From Diphasiastrum complanatum (Eukaryota > Streptophyta > Lycopodiopsida > Lycopodiales > Lycopodiaceae), in the NCBI GenBank assembly GCA_029204225.1, contig CM055098.1, positions 51,058,758 through 51,122,757 of the forward strand: DNA of 64,000 nt, read 5' to 3'. Below the pieces are notes generated by a model, which worked only from the letters and a program-made list of their open reading frames with translations, was not told the origin of the DNA and made no database searches. Positions 1 through 11,868 of the stretch are shown here, piece by piece. How positions within the stretch are numbered: the first letter of the stretch is position 1; the number at the start of each line of letters is the position of its first letter. The position numbers and the translations under genes were made by a program.

Positions 1-739
1 TTCGTATAGAGATGCGTCAAGTAATTCCTATCAAAAGATTGCCCTCTGTCGTGCATAGGCTCTCCTTCATTCGGGAACCCCAAGTGGCTTAGGATATGTG
101 GTGATATAGGAATTGGATCCTCGCCATTGCATCTAGGGATCCTGAATGTCTGGAGCTCATCATCAATTGTAGAATAAGCCGCACGCACCAGGCATTCATG
201 TTGCACACTTGAGAAAAGTCATGTGTCGAAGTTTAGCCGCTCCAAGAAAGGACAAGCCACTGCTAGCTTTTTGGAAAAATCCGTAAATGAGACCAACTGA
301 ATTTCTGTAGTGCACCTGCTAGGTTTCATGTCTGATAAAACACTTTGCTTAGTTCTGGGACTCCACAATATGGATAATATGCTGCCTGGTAGCTTAGGCG
401 TGTGGTCCTCTTTTTTTTTTTTTTTTTTTGAAAGAAGATTAATTACTTGCAATCGACTGCAAGAATAAGTGATGCTAGCTTCAAACCATAAGATAATTAT
501 TGTTTTGGGACATGATCATCACTGGTCATGCATGATGTTACCTGGAACCTGTACAGTAGTGATAGAAGTGAGGTAGATTTGTGAGAATTCAGACCTAAAC
601 TATCCTAAGAAGTATTGATTGTTAAACGTGCAGACAATTCAACGGAAAAGGGTGTAAAAAATGAATTAAAAAAATGAACATTATCACAAAACGACAGAAA
701 TTACAGACATGCATGCACACACACATAACACACAATCAA
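1..739. other. Unassigned sequence at left edge
   Basis: No convincing coding region. There is a T-run of about 20 bases near 411-430. The stretch lies downstream of the integrase end of the minus-strand gypsy element, so it may be its 3' untranslated part or 3' LTR, but I see no clear LTR boundary, polypurine tract or match to the leader-side LTR near 11.1-11.8 kb. Confidence 0.4.
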
Positions 740-3739
740 TCAGTACATGTCTAAGGAATAGCAGGGCTCATGATATCGCCGTAATCTACTCCCGTTCACT
801 ACCATGTCCAGAGGGATGCCTTCAAGGGTTTTAAGTTTAGCATAGCCTGAGGCAAAGATCTGATCAATGATATAGGGACCTTGGCCAATAAACTTAATTT
901 TGCCCTTATGAACTTTTGTTTGATAGAGAAAGTCTCTATCTCCTTCTTTAAATTCCTTCAACTTAATATGGCGGTCATGCCAATCTTGTTGACGTCTTTT
1001 GTGCACTTTTTGTGCATGCACACTAATGACTCTTGTTTCGCAAAGCTTATGGAGGTGGAATAGCCTATGGGCAAGGATCTGACTTTCGTCTATTTTCAAA
1101 TCGTAGGCTACCCGTAAAGATGGGATGTAGAATTCTACAGGCATCACGACCTCTTGTCCATACGTGACTTGGAGTGGTGTCGTGCCAGTGGCTTTTTGGG
1201 TGTTGTTCGATACGCCCATAAAGCAGCATGTGATTTGAACTCCCAATCCGATCAACTGGCTTTCACGGTCTTCATGAGGATTTCGCATAAAACCTTATTC
1301 CTGCCCATTACATCTTGGGTAATATGGGGATGAACAACTAGGAAGGTCGACAACAAGTGTTCAATTACTGTGTTCAAAAAGTGTGTACCCCTATCGTTGA
1401 CGATTTCGAGTGGGCAACCAAATCGTACAATGATCTGCTCATAAAGGAACCGAGCAGTGGTTTTGGCATCGGCGTTCTTTACCGCCCGAGCCTCTGCCCA
1501 CTTCGTGCAATAATCTGTCGTCACGATAATATATCTTGCCTGTGTGAATCGTGTGGCGGGACTGATTGGTCCTACATAATCAATACCCCATTTGAAAAAT
1601 GCTTGTTCATTAAGATGGGGATTAAAGGCATATAATCTGAAAATTGTGGCCTTTTGGCTCTTTGGCACACATCACAAGCCTTTACAAAGTTATGAGTGTC
1701 CTTAAATAGCGAAGGCCACCAATACCTAGCTAGTAAGATCTTTCTAGCTGTGTTTTCTGAGGCAAAGTGTCCACCACCAACTCCTTCATGTAGCAAGGAT
1801 ATGATGGGAATAATCTCGCCCTCAATCAAACATCGTCTAATCACATCGTCTGCACCCTTTCTATAAAATTGCCCCGCTATAAGTGTATAGGGTGCCACCT
1901 TATAGATAAGTGCGCGTTGGGCAAGTTTCGACAACATCGGAGCTAGCACCCCTGTCGTTAAAAACTCTGTGATGTCTTTGGCCCACATGGGGGTACAGTC
2001 AACTTGGAAGAGTATTGCATCAGGTAGGTCATCATTGATTTCCTCCGTTGGTTTCTCATTACTCGGTATTCTGGATAGATGATCAGCGACAAAATGTTGC
2101 GATCCCTTGCGCACAACAATACAAAATTTGATAGTAATAGCAACCAACGTGTGATTCTATCTGTTGTGCAAGTTTTGTTCACGAGGTAAAGTAATGCTTG
2201 ATGATCTGTGAAAAATACAAAGGGTTTGCCCAGAAGATAATGTCGAAACTTTTGGATGGCATAAATCATCGCCAATGCTTCTCTCTCGGTTGTGGTGTAT
2301 ATTATCTCCGCAGACGTTAATTGCCTACTAAGGAAATGAATTGAATAGTCCTTCTTGTATTCTCCGGGTTGATTTAGCACTGCACTGATGGAAAACTTCG
2401 ATGCCTCAATGTGCACGTGAAACTCCTTTGTGTAATCTGGAGCTCGCAAGATAGGAGCAGTTGTCAAGGCGTGTTTGAGTTCTTGGAAGGCCTTTCTCTG
2501 TTCATCCGTCCACTTAGGATTTACGGTCACTGTGTATATCCATCATGCTTTACTAGCAAATTCGCGAATATGGCAACGGTAGTGATTAGCGTGACCCATA
2601 AAACAATAAGCGTCTCAGACCGTTTTAGGTTCTGGCCTCTCGACGATGACTTTGATCTTCTCTAGGTCGGTGGCAACTCCATTGTGCGATACAATGTGAC
2701 CAAGTACGACGTCGTGGGTGACCCATATCTGACATTTTTCAGGATTAAGAGAAATTCCATACCTCTAGCATTATATGAAAATAAGTTCAAGTATGGCCAG
2801 GTGTGTGGACTCTTCCGAGTGTACCCCAAGGTCATCAAGATAGATCTCAAGGTTGTCATCGATGAGATCATAAAATGCTATTTGCATGACACGTTGGAAG
2901 GTGCATGGCGCATTACACAATCCAAATGGCATAACTTGCCAGCAGAAGATACCCCATTCCATAGCAAAAGCCGTTTTTGGTTGGTCCTTTTCAGAGATAA
3001 CAACTAAGTTGTATCCACTGAAGCCATCCAGGAAGGAATAAACTTCATCCCCAGCTAGATTTTTCAATATGGATTCGCCATACGGGATTGGAAAATGATC
3101 TCTTTCTATGGAAGCGCTTAATTTGCGATAGTCGACACAGATACGAAGCTTCCGATTCTTCTTTGGGACCACAATGATAGGTGATACCCAATCTGTATGT
3201 TCCACCTCGTAGATGCAACCTACCTCCAAGAGCTTTTGGAGTTTTTTTTTTATGTGTGTTCTGTAGATCAGATTACAACGATAAGGTCTACTGGCATGGG
3301 GTTTAGCATTCGTCTTTAATGGGTTTCTATGCACAGCAACCGAGGGATCTACCCCCTTCATGTCCTTGTAGTTCTATGTGAAGTTATGACGATATTTTCT
3401 AAGGAGCTTCTCTAAGGCCAGACATTGTTTGGTGTTGAGGTGTGCTCCAATATAGACAAACTTTTCCTCTGTCTCATCGAGCTCTTGAAGATTTAACTTT
3501 ATGCTTTGAGCGGGGCCATCATATGGCTCATTCCCCTTTGGCTCCCGTTGAGCTTGAGGCAGGTGGATAGTTACATCTTCAATGGTGAAGTCCTTGAAAT
3601 GGTTGGGCACATCAATTTTATCAGGGGCGTAGGGCTTCTTAGTCCTGGCCTTAGGTGGATCTTTAGGGGTTCTAGCTGTGTTGCTTGTGAACCTAGAGGA
3701 TTGTGCTTCGCCCGGGGTTTCTCGAGCTATCGTGAGATG
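740..3739 (-). pseudogene. Gypsy I pol: reverse transcriptase, RNase H, integrase
   Basis: Reverse transcriptase lies about 2.66-3.36 kb (WVSPIIVVPKKN, FGLCNAP and the catalytic YLDD are visible). RNase H is about 1.96-2.53 kb (ALAMIYAIQKFRHYLLG, FFTDHQALLYL). The integrase H2C2 zinc region is near 1.6-1.8 kb (C..C pair in KACDVCQRAKR), the catalytic core near 1.25-1.6 kb (FFKWGIDYVGPI) and the C-terminal part at 740-1288. The order protease, RT, RNase H, integrase is that of Ty3/gypsy, not copia. The unit is a broken fossil with several breaks. The RT is clearly related to the fragment at 13.4-14.3 kb, for instance sharing the IYLDDLGVHS stretch. Confidence 0.85.
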
Positions 3740-4493
3740 TGTCACAAAACGGTTTCGATTCGTTGTCGCAAACAATTTTGTTTCTTTTAAATTTTCTTTT
3801 GCGCGGAAGCTTCAGAGGAATCTAGACATGCGACTACACATCATAGAACAGATTCCATTCTAGCAATCAAGACAGCGCAAAACAAGGAGATGCACGAAAT
3901 AGAGCAATTGTATTATTAGTTTGATTTTTAGAGCAAGATGGTCAGTGTTCGCTCGTTGACGGCCTGACGCTCTGCTCTTTCGCTGTGTTCTGCTCGTTGG
4001 TAGGCTTTCATGCACAACTCTTTCGTTTTTAGTATTTTTTTTTCTGCTCTACTCACGCACATTCTCTGTATCTTATAGTCTCGTATTATGATCCAGAAGG
4101 ATTGTTTTTATCTCCACCATGTGGAGTTTACAAGATAGCTAAACAGAGAATTACAAGAGTAGTTAACGCTAATCAACTAATCAGTTACTCTCCGTCGTTG
4201 CTATATGTTTCAGCTGGGCGTGAAGTCTAAGACTCCAAGCCCGTTGAGCTGCCAGCTGGCAGCGTGAAAGATTCCCTTTCGTTTCTTTCGTTTCTTTTCG
4301 TATCTTTTGTTTCTTTCGTGTCTTTTCGTTTTGCGTCGCTTTGTAGTTTTTGCGGTCTTGGAGGCGTATTTGATTTTCGCGACTCGTTCGTCCTTCGAGT
4401 CAAGGCACGTTGACTTTCACGAATTGTTCTCTGTTCGACCTTTGCTTCATGTTCGTGTTGCGGCAAAGTTGTAGGAGTTCACCATTTCTAATA
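3740..4493 (-). repeat. 3' LTR of nested copia element
   Basis: About 754 bp. It is bounded on the coding side by a purine-rich tract (minus strand CAAGAGGGAG, about 4494-4503), the usual copia polypurine tract, and ends at the outer TGTCA. Positions 4231-4493 align with 5544-5815. Confidence 0.75.
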
Positions 4494-5543
4494 CTCCCTC
4501 TTGAACCTTGCAGCTTTGCACGTTTAATCCAATTGTCTTTCTTTGTTTGGCAAAGAGTGGCTTGTCGAGCGGCTTCGTGAGTAGATCTGCAATCATGTCC
4601 TCTGATTTTATGTACTGGACCTGGAGCTCTCCTTTCGAGATCAAATCTCGAATGTGATGGTACTTCAGAGGTATGTGTTTTGTCTTTGAATGGAAGACAG
4701 GATTCTGGGACAGATAAATGGCACTCTCAGAGTCCATCATCATCGTGCATTGCCCTTCTTGTGGTATCCCGATTGCTTCCAACATCATCTGCAGCCACAC
4801 TACCTCGTTCGCCACCTTTGAAGCTGCGATGTATTCAGCTTCGCAAGAGGATTGAGCTACCAAGGTTTGCTTTTTGCATATCCAGCTCATTGCAGCTCTG
4901 CACGCTATGGTACATCCTCCAATTATGGACTTGATGTCATCTTTGCAATTCGCCCAGCTTGCATCACTATCCTTTTCTTTCATTTTCAACTCTGTAGGTT
5001 AATCCCATATTCTGGGTACCTTTCAGATACTGTAGGATTCGTTTTGCCATTTTCCAATGTGCCATGCCAGGATTGGAAGAGAATTGGCTCAAGGCGTAAA
5101 TAGAGAAAGCTAGATCGGGTCTAGTACAAATTGTGAGGTACATCTCAGACTACCGATTAGGTTTTGGTAAGGTATACCTGCCATCTTCTGTTCTTCCTCT
5201 TCTGTTTTTGGACAATCCTGCTTCGTCAACTTGGCTCTAGCTATCATTGGTGTGGCCTTTTCCTTGCAGTCCATCATGTGATACTGCTTGAGCACCTTTT
5301 TGACATATTCTGACTGACTCAAATGCATTTCACCCTTTGTTTGATCTCTTCTGATCTCCAGCCCGAGGCATTTTGTTGCTTCTCCCAAATCTGTGATTTC
5401 ATAACTTTCAAAAATCTGACTCTTCGTGTCTTTGATCAGCATCAAGGAATTTCCTATCATTAGGGAATCATCCATGAAAAAAGTCAGTATCACAAAATCT
5501 TTTCCTACTCTTTTTATGTAGACATTACTCTATATCTTACAAT

Positions 5544-5815
5544 CTCCAAGCCCGTTGAGCTGCCAGCTGGGAGCGCAAAATATTCTCTTTCGTTTCTTTC
5601 GTTTCCTTTTGTATTTTTCATTTCTTTTGTGTCTTTACGTTTTGTGTCGCTTTGCGGTTTTTGCGGTCCTGGAAGCGTATTTGATTTTCGCGAGTCATTT
5701 GCAAATCGTTCGTCCTTCGAGTCAAGGCACGTTGACTTTCACGAATTGGTCTCCGTTCGACCTTTGCTTCATGTTCGTGTTGCGGAAAAGTTGTAGGAGT
5801 TCACCATTTCTGACA
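5544..5815 (-). repeat. 5' LTR part of nested copia element
   Basis: About 270 bp matching 4231-4493 of the other LTR in direct orientation (shared CTCCAAGCCCGTTGAGCTGC and TTGTAGGAGTTCACCATTTC). It ends in TGACA, followed by the agatc flank. Confidence 0.75.
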
Positions 5816-8661
5816 AGATCGTGAGGAGGCTCCAGCTCTATAATCTTTTTCATTTTCTTGCGGATAGCTTCCTTCCTAACTGGTTTCGCATGCACCTTGT
5901 GAACGGTGTTTTTGTGTGGCTTGGATGCTTGAGAGACTTTGGTTAAGATTGCATCATCTATCGCATAGATAGATTCAGTATCATGTATTTCCCATTTGTA
6001 TACCGGTCGTTTGACACGATATAGTTTACTTTGATCCAATTTGGTTGCAGCAATGCTAGCCTTAGGCTCTATCTCTGGGACCTTCTCAGGGAGTAGCCGT
6101 GGGGGAATGGCGTCCATGAAGCGCAGAATAGCTACATTGTCATATCGGCCATGTCGGAGTCGGTATCAAACTCTTGAGAGCATAAAACACTCTCATCGTC
6201 GATATACAAAGTTATTGATTCGTCATAAGGTAGCCAGGCGATGTGAAGCAAGTCCTCGTTGTGGGGCTGAATCTTAACATAACTGACGTTGAAGATAGGA
6301 GTATCCAAATCAGTTAGTTCAACGGTAGATTCATCGCTATCAGTGTGATGTGTATTGAGCTCGCAATGTTCCACATTGACACAATCGATTGTTGCCAAGC
6401 TATGGCTCCAGTTGATGATATCCGTAGCCTTGGTATAGTGGCCCTTCTCTTTGATGTCACGGTAATTTTCAAGAATAGACTCTGTGGTAGAGGATCCATA
6501 TTCGGTGATTCGTGCGGGTTTAATCTTACCAGCAAAGTCGATTGTGACTGATGTTTCTCGATTGCCAAATGTAACATGCTCTCTATTCCAATCGTGCACT
6601 ACACATGCATTAGAGAGCCATGGCCTACCTAGGAGTAATTCATAGGAATATCTTGTTGCTAGGGATATCAAGCACTACCAAATCTAGCGTGAAGCTCAAA
6701 CCTCCTAGTTTCAGCCTTATGTCTGGTATTAGGCCTAATGGTTTTACCACACTTTGATCTGACATTCAAAGTTGACAGTTTGGTCGAAGTCATGGAAGCT
6801 TGAAGATTCCACTCCTTCATCAGGGATGTTGATATTATGTTGACTCCCGATCTGCTGTCTAATACTGCCAAGACAACACAGAAATGTCCGTAAGTTGTAG
6901 GAATGCGCATATTTCCCTTGTCGCTTGCGAGGTTAGTCAGATGCAGGGGCACCTCAGGGAGGTCTGGTGATGGAATGTTATCTTCAATGGAGCACAACTC
7001 TTTCCGCCATTTTTTGGTGTATTTCAAAGTACTCCAAATGGGAGGGTAACATTTGCTTGGAGCAAATCTCCCCATATCTCGACTCCTTCTACGGTTGGAT
7101 TATCTAGGGTTTGATCTCTAGGTGTGACTATAGCCTCCTCCTTATTATCAGCTTCATGGATGAGCTTTTGATATTTGTCTCTCAAATGGATCTCCTCGTT
7201 GGGGTTAGGATAGATGATTGGTGCAGTTCTATCACTGGACAGAGCGCGCGGGAGCTTATTGGTTCGTTTTGTTGCAGCTTCGCTAGCCAGTCGGTGTTGG
7301 GCTCGTGTTGTGACTCTGATTGGGATTGTCTCTACTTGGATAGAGTTAATAGGAGCTGCAGGACTGGGTCGCTTTGGACAGTCTTTGATATGGTACTCTA
7401 TGCCACAATTTTCACAAAGAGGTGGATATTGTGATTTATCAGGGCAACGAATGCTAGGACGTCGTCCCGCACACACAAAACAGCCACGTAAAACTGGCAT
7501 CGGTTGCGCAGCATATGCTATAGGTTGTGTATGATATTGAGGTGATTGGGGTCGAATCCAGACTATGTGAAATCATAAGAGTACTCGCCTTTGCTTGATA
7601 AACATTGGCATTGGGATCCTCGACATAATAGCAGGATCGACATAGATAGTATCAACCATATGAGATTGGACATGTGGCGCAGGCTGATTGACTACAAATG
7701 GTTGTCTAGGTTGATGAGGAACTGGGCCTGTTGGCCTGGGTTGGTATTGGCTTGGCCTCGGCACGAATAGATTTGGATTATAATTTGGTGCATACTGCTG
7801 AGGTCCAGATGGCCTATAAGGGTGATACATAGGTCGTGCCACCTGTGGGAAATATGTTCTTACGTATGGACATTCATTGGCGGTGTGATTTTGAGAACAA
7901 ATAGGACACGACACATTCTCATGGACTGAAAAAGTTTTTTCAACGACATCCTTCAATACTTTTTGGAAAACTGAGGTTAGCTTCTCCATCTGAGCTTGTT
8001 GTGCTTTTTGCCAATCCTCAAGGTGTTGAAGGATATCAACCTCACTAGATGAGGACGATCCTTCCACATGGGAACTCTCCTGCTCAACCAGCCCCTTTCC
8101 CCTCTTGTCGCAAAAGTCATAGTCCTCGTCAGACCCTTCATCTTCTTCACGGATGGCGTCATCCATAGTGTCTTTCAATCGCTCATACAAGTCTACGAGT
8201 TTCAATTCTCTCCTAATGGCCTTGGGTAAACCAACTAAAAAGAGTTTGATGACCATTTTCTCAGTTAAGTGATCATCGACACACTCTACTTTAAGACGTT
8301 TGAAACGCTCGATGTAGGTGCGCACAGATTCTTTACTTCGCATCTTGATATGCGTCAATTGGATGAAGGGACTCTGCGTCAGTTTGGAGCGTTTGAACCG
8401 TTTGATTAGTGCTGCGGTGATGGTCTCCCAAGACGTGTCGTTTGGGCCTTCAAGGTTTAAAAACCACTCTTTTGTGTCGCCTTGTAAAATCATGGGGAAT
8501 AAACGTACATTTTCGGTGTCATATTCGTCTCCATAGAATCTACAAGCATTGTTGAAATCTTGGAGAACTCGCGTTGGATCTTATTCTCCATCGTACTTCG
8601 GTGCGTCAATCCTTGGAAGTCTTTTCTCCAACTTGGGCAATGGATGAAATGGTCCTGCCAT
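5816..8661 (-). pseudogene. Gypsy I gag and protease region
   Basis: The gag start is read at 8661 from the first Met of a conserved opening (MAGPFHPLPKLEKRLPRIDA). The gag core is at 7573-8493 (KEWFLNLEG, SVRTYIERFKRLK) with a cysteine-histidine motif (CPICSQNHTANECP) near 7.88 kb; a second zinc-knuckle-like motif (CENCGIEYHIKDCP) lies near 7.4 kb. A retropepsin-like stretch (LDSRSGVNIISTS) is near 6.85 kb, followed by the downstream ELLLGRPWL motif near 6.63 kb. The region ends abruptly at the copia insertion at 5815 and resumes beyond it at 3739. Broken fossil. Confidence 0.75.
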
Positions 8662-8939
8662 GTTGATCTGAACAGATTATCACAAGACTAGACAAATGGT
8701 TTGGGTGGATGGATGACGACAAAGGTCTCTCCCTAGTCTATGGCTTCCATCTAGGTCATGTCTAAGGCTGGTACCCTACTAGATATGCCTATGGCTTATT
8801 CCAACTAGATGTGGCAGGATTATTTTGCCGATAACGCTAGGTTTCCGATTGGTATTGCCTTCAGTGGAACTAATTGGAATTTTGGTTTTTTTTTTTTTTA
8901 AGAATATATATGTATACCTACTCTTGTAGTTGACGAGAA

Positions 8940-9375
8940 TCAGAAAATGACTCACATAGACAGGGTGAAAATGGACTCGCACAAGGGAACTTACTCGCAC
9001 ACAATGAAAAATGACTTGTATGGACATGATGAAAGATGACTCGCACAAATAGAGTGAAAGATGACTCGCACAAACCTGGACCCGTGAAGCTAGAAACTGT
9101 GGAAATGACTCGCACAAGTACTCGCACAAAAATGACAAGTGCAAAGAAACTTACGACTCGCACAAGCGTGTTCAGTGCAAAAAATGACTCGTGCAAGGGT
9201 GGGAGATGACTCATGGACGGAAATTTACTAATTGCACATGACTCACACAGAAGATGATTCGCACAAAAATGACTTGTTCAAAGAAATTTACGACTCGCAC
9301 AGGCGTGTTCAGAGCAAAAAATGACTCGTGGACGGAAACATACTACTCGCACAAACCTGGACCTGTGGAGCTAGA
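8940..9375. repeat. Irregular tandem repeat built on ACTCGCACAA
   Basis: The word ATGACTCGCACAA and variants recur about a dozen times. A larger unit also repeats: the stretch with TTCAGTGCAAAAAATGACTC near 9170 recurs near 9308, and CTCGCACAAACCTGGACC near 9068 recurs near 9347. Confidence 0.75.
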
Positions 9376-9946
9376 AACGTGTGAAGACTCTAAAAAATCA
9401 GCTCTTTTGTTAGCAAAGAAAGAAAATAATAGGAATAACATTGCTAAAGCCGTAAAAAATTTAACCAAAAACCACGAAAAATGGCTAGAAACGGTTGAAA
9501 TATACGGATGACAACCACCTCTAAAATTTGGAAACAGTAGGGAAACTTTGAAAAATCGCTTGTTATTACAGACCTCTAGAGAAATAAACCTCACTTCTCA
9601 ATACTATCTATATTATCAGTGTGTCGTGGGCTGTAAAACAGTGATAATGAGTTATAGAAAGATCTGCAGTGGGCTGAAATACACTGATGAAGAACTGTCG
9701 TGTGGGCGACAGAACCTGCCATGGGCTAAGCTACAGATGGGAAAAACGAGGTGGAGAAGCTAATGAAGATGATGATTTGAAGAAGATAGAGAGCAAAAAT
9801 GGTTGAAAACGTTGGTTTTTCAGTTGAAGTACTTATAAAAACACATCGTTCTGAAAAACGTGGAACTAAAAGAGATGAAGTTCTGTTTTGCTACCAGCTG
9901 CAGCTACAGCAGTCCGCTCCTTGCACCCTGGTCCTTCAGCCTTCTG

Positions 9947-10015
9947 AAAAATAGCAGATAAAAACGATCAAAAATAGCAGATAAAAACGCTCAAAAATAG
10001 CAGATAAAAACACTC
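9947..10015. repeat. Three 23 bp tandem repeats
   Basis: The unit begins AAAAATAGCAGATAAAAACG and is present three times in a row (9947-9969, 9970-9992, 9993-10015), with two variable positions near its end. Confidence 0.9.
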
Positions 10016-11058
10016 AAAAATAACAAGCTCCTTCTAACGACTCTTTTACCCTGCTCACCCTTGCTAGATGACTCAAAACGAGCTACAGATACAAACGAAT
10101 GGATGAACGAGCTACAGATGATTGGAAAACGAGCAGATGGGCCTTGATCTTCCTTTTCATGGGACACGCTAGGCCAGAAAACGAGTTTCAAACAGCTGAC
10201 ATGCAAATGGACGAACTATCAGATGTAAGCAGATGACCTAACAGATGGATGAATGAACTAAAAACCACTGACATGCAGATCACTCCTCCTTTTCAAACAG
10301 ACCACTAGAAGGGACCGTGGACAGATAATACACCTCTACAGATGTTTATGCATGCTTCTAACCTTCTAATGGCATCTGCAAACAGATGAAAATGCCTGCA
10401 AACAGTGGAAAACAGCTGAAAAATAGAAACGAGATGTATGCACAAAAAGGAGGGCGTCTGATGGGAGCTGGAGTCATGCTGGTCTGATGGGCGGTCTGAT
10501 GGGCATTGGAGGTCGTGTTGGTGTCTAAAGGAACCCTGCCTAAAGGCAACGCAAACCCTGCTAGAAACTTACAGATGCATGATGAATGCTCCTCCAGAAA
10601 CCAATGGGCAGATAACTCGCTTGTGTTGTGGAAGGATAACGCGCTGGTGATAACTTGTTGTGTGAGAAGATAGCTCGCTGCAGATCCAGGGATGGTGTGG
10701 ATGGCGCAAAAACCTGAGTAGCCCTCTTTGTGCAAAAAAAAATTGCTCTTTGTTCAAAGGTGCGTACGTAGGCAGGTTCGAATCAGGGAAGCTCAACCAG
10801 CTCAGAGGTGCGCGAGAAAGGCCTAAAGAAAAATAGATGGTGTTGCGCCTCCTTGCTTCACCAAATGGCCTCCACAAAAACCCTTTTGTCCAAAAACCCT
10901 CAATGAGTCTTTCGCAAAACCCTAGGAGCCGTCTTTGCTCAAAAACCCTCTATGAGCCCACGTAAAGTGGAAGACATGCAAAAAAACAGAAAGCAAGAAA
11001 TGGCTTGAAAAGATAAGGAAGAGTAGATACAAAAGTAGCGAAAAAACGAAAGAAAGAG

Positions 11059-11073
11059 CGGCAACGGCGCCAA
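11059..11073 (-). promoter_or_regulatory. Athila-type primer binding site-like sequence
   Basis: On the minus strand TTGGCGCCGTTGCCGC directly follows an LTR-type end (CCTAACA). This matches the primer-site context known from Athila-group gypsy elements and marks the likely start of the internal region of gypsy I. Confidence 0.55.
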
Positions 11074-11853
11074 TGTTAGGTCTCTGGCATCCAAACCGGC
11101 TATGGCTCCAACTAGTACGGGTTATGGCTTCTCCCAACTAACCCTCACTAAGGCTTTCCTAGCTAGCTTGGATATGGATACTAAGAAGACAATACAAGCA
11201 TATAGGATGAGTATTCTGAGGGTAAGATCCGCTCTTCTCTCATTTCTCTACTTAGGAACTAACTCAAATGACGGCTTAACCTAAAACCCAACTTCACAAA
11301 GGCTTAACCTACTTGTGAAAGGCCCAACAATAAAAATAAAACCAATAAAATTAGTTCATAGAAATTATAATACACAGTGTAAAGATTATAAAATCATCAC
11401 AAGGGAGAACTCTCAATGGAAGAAGATAAAACTCTATTTTATGCAAATGAGGTTCTTCTGGCAAAATGGACCCTTCCACTCCTATATATACTTGGAGTGG
11501 TGGTCACTTACAAAAAGGCACTATGGGACAAATAGACAACATAGGCTTAACTTAATTAAATTGGTACCATGGGACAAATCCCCAATGGACCATAAACAAC
11601 TGAACTCACTTAAATTGAACTTATTCAGACTAGTTTAAGTTCCAATCTTCTAGACTTAGGCTTAGAACTAAACAACTTTAAGTCGTTACAACATGGCGCA
11701 AAGGCCTAAACTTGACTGATCTAGTTCTAGGCTTAAGTTTGTGTCCTTTTCAAGATGGCTCAAATATTCCTTAGAATATCAGCCTACAACCAGTGAGAGA
11801 CATTCTAAATTGACAGTAATCTAAACAAATTAACCTCTCGGCTTAGTGAGCTG
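11074..11853 (-). repeat. Probable 5' LTR of gypsy I
   Basis: It begins with TGTTAGG on the plus strand, adjoining the primer-site-like sequence. A TATA-type sequence (minus TATATATAGGAG, about 11480-11492) could be its promoter. The upper boundary is not defined: a second primer-site-like sequence starts at 11855. No matching 3' LTR was seen at the left of the window. Confidence 0.4.
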
Positions 11854-11854
11854 G

Positions 11855-11866
11855 GCTTTGATACCA
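11855..11866 (-). promoter_or_regulatory. tRNA-Met type primer binding site-like sequence
   Basis: Minus strand TGGTATCAAAGC, two bases inside a possible LTR end (TGTGGGAG on the plus strand at 11869). This is the classic initiator-Met primer site of plant LTR elements, and implies a further minus-strand LTR at 11869 and above. Confidence 0.5.
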
Positions 11867-11868
11867 CT

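Larger units (their letters stand above)
3740..5815 (-). mobile_element. Ty1/copia element nested in gypsy I (fossil)
   Basis: The insertion has matching inverted ends (TGTCA at 3740 and TGACA at 5815) and near-identical 5 bp flanks (agatg at 3735-3739, agatc at 5816-5820), consistent with a target-site duplication. Inside, copia RT C-terminal sequence (ITDLGEATKCLGLEI) is at 5110-5493 and copia RNase H (SSCEAEYIAASKVANEVVWL, LLTKPLDKPLFAKQR) at 4504-4989. At about 2.1 kb it is much shorter than a normal 5 kb copia, so it is broken. The shared parts of its LTRs show 20-odd differences in about 265 bp by eye, so the insertion is not recent, though younger than gypsy I. Confidence 0.85.
8662..11058 (-). 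other. Long non-coding leader of gypsy I with short tandem repeats
   Basis: No protein-coding stretch is convincing. The region is low in complexity, with recurring ACTCGCACAA and CAGATG words. It lies between the gag start and an Athila-type primer-site-like sequence, so I read it as the long 5' leader of the minus-strand element. Open frames here look like artefacts of repetition. Confidence 0.5.
740..11073 (-). mobile_element. Ty3/gypsy LTR retroelement I (fossil, minus strand)
   Basis: A minus-strand Metaviridae-type element with parts in the normal order: leader (8662-11058), gag (start near 8661), CCHC region, aspartic protease, reverse transcriptase, RNase H and integrase (ending near 740). 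The left LTR is not recognisable; the leader-side LTR probably starts at 11074. The primer-site sequence next to it and the long leader resemble the Athila/Tat side of Ty3/gypsy, but that placement is tentative. It is broken in several places and interrupted by a copia element at 3740-5815. A related fragment lies at 13.3-15.3 kb. It looks old. Confidence 0.85.

Noticed and set aside
219-452. Lys-rich open frame at the left edge
   Set aside because: It begins in the T/A homopolymer near 411-430 and has no similarity to any domain.
10777-10790. GGTTCGAATC, a match to the tRNA gene B box
   Set aside because: No A box at the right distance and no acceptor-stem pairing, so it is not a tRNA gene; no tRNA-derived SINE body was seen either.
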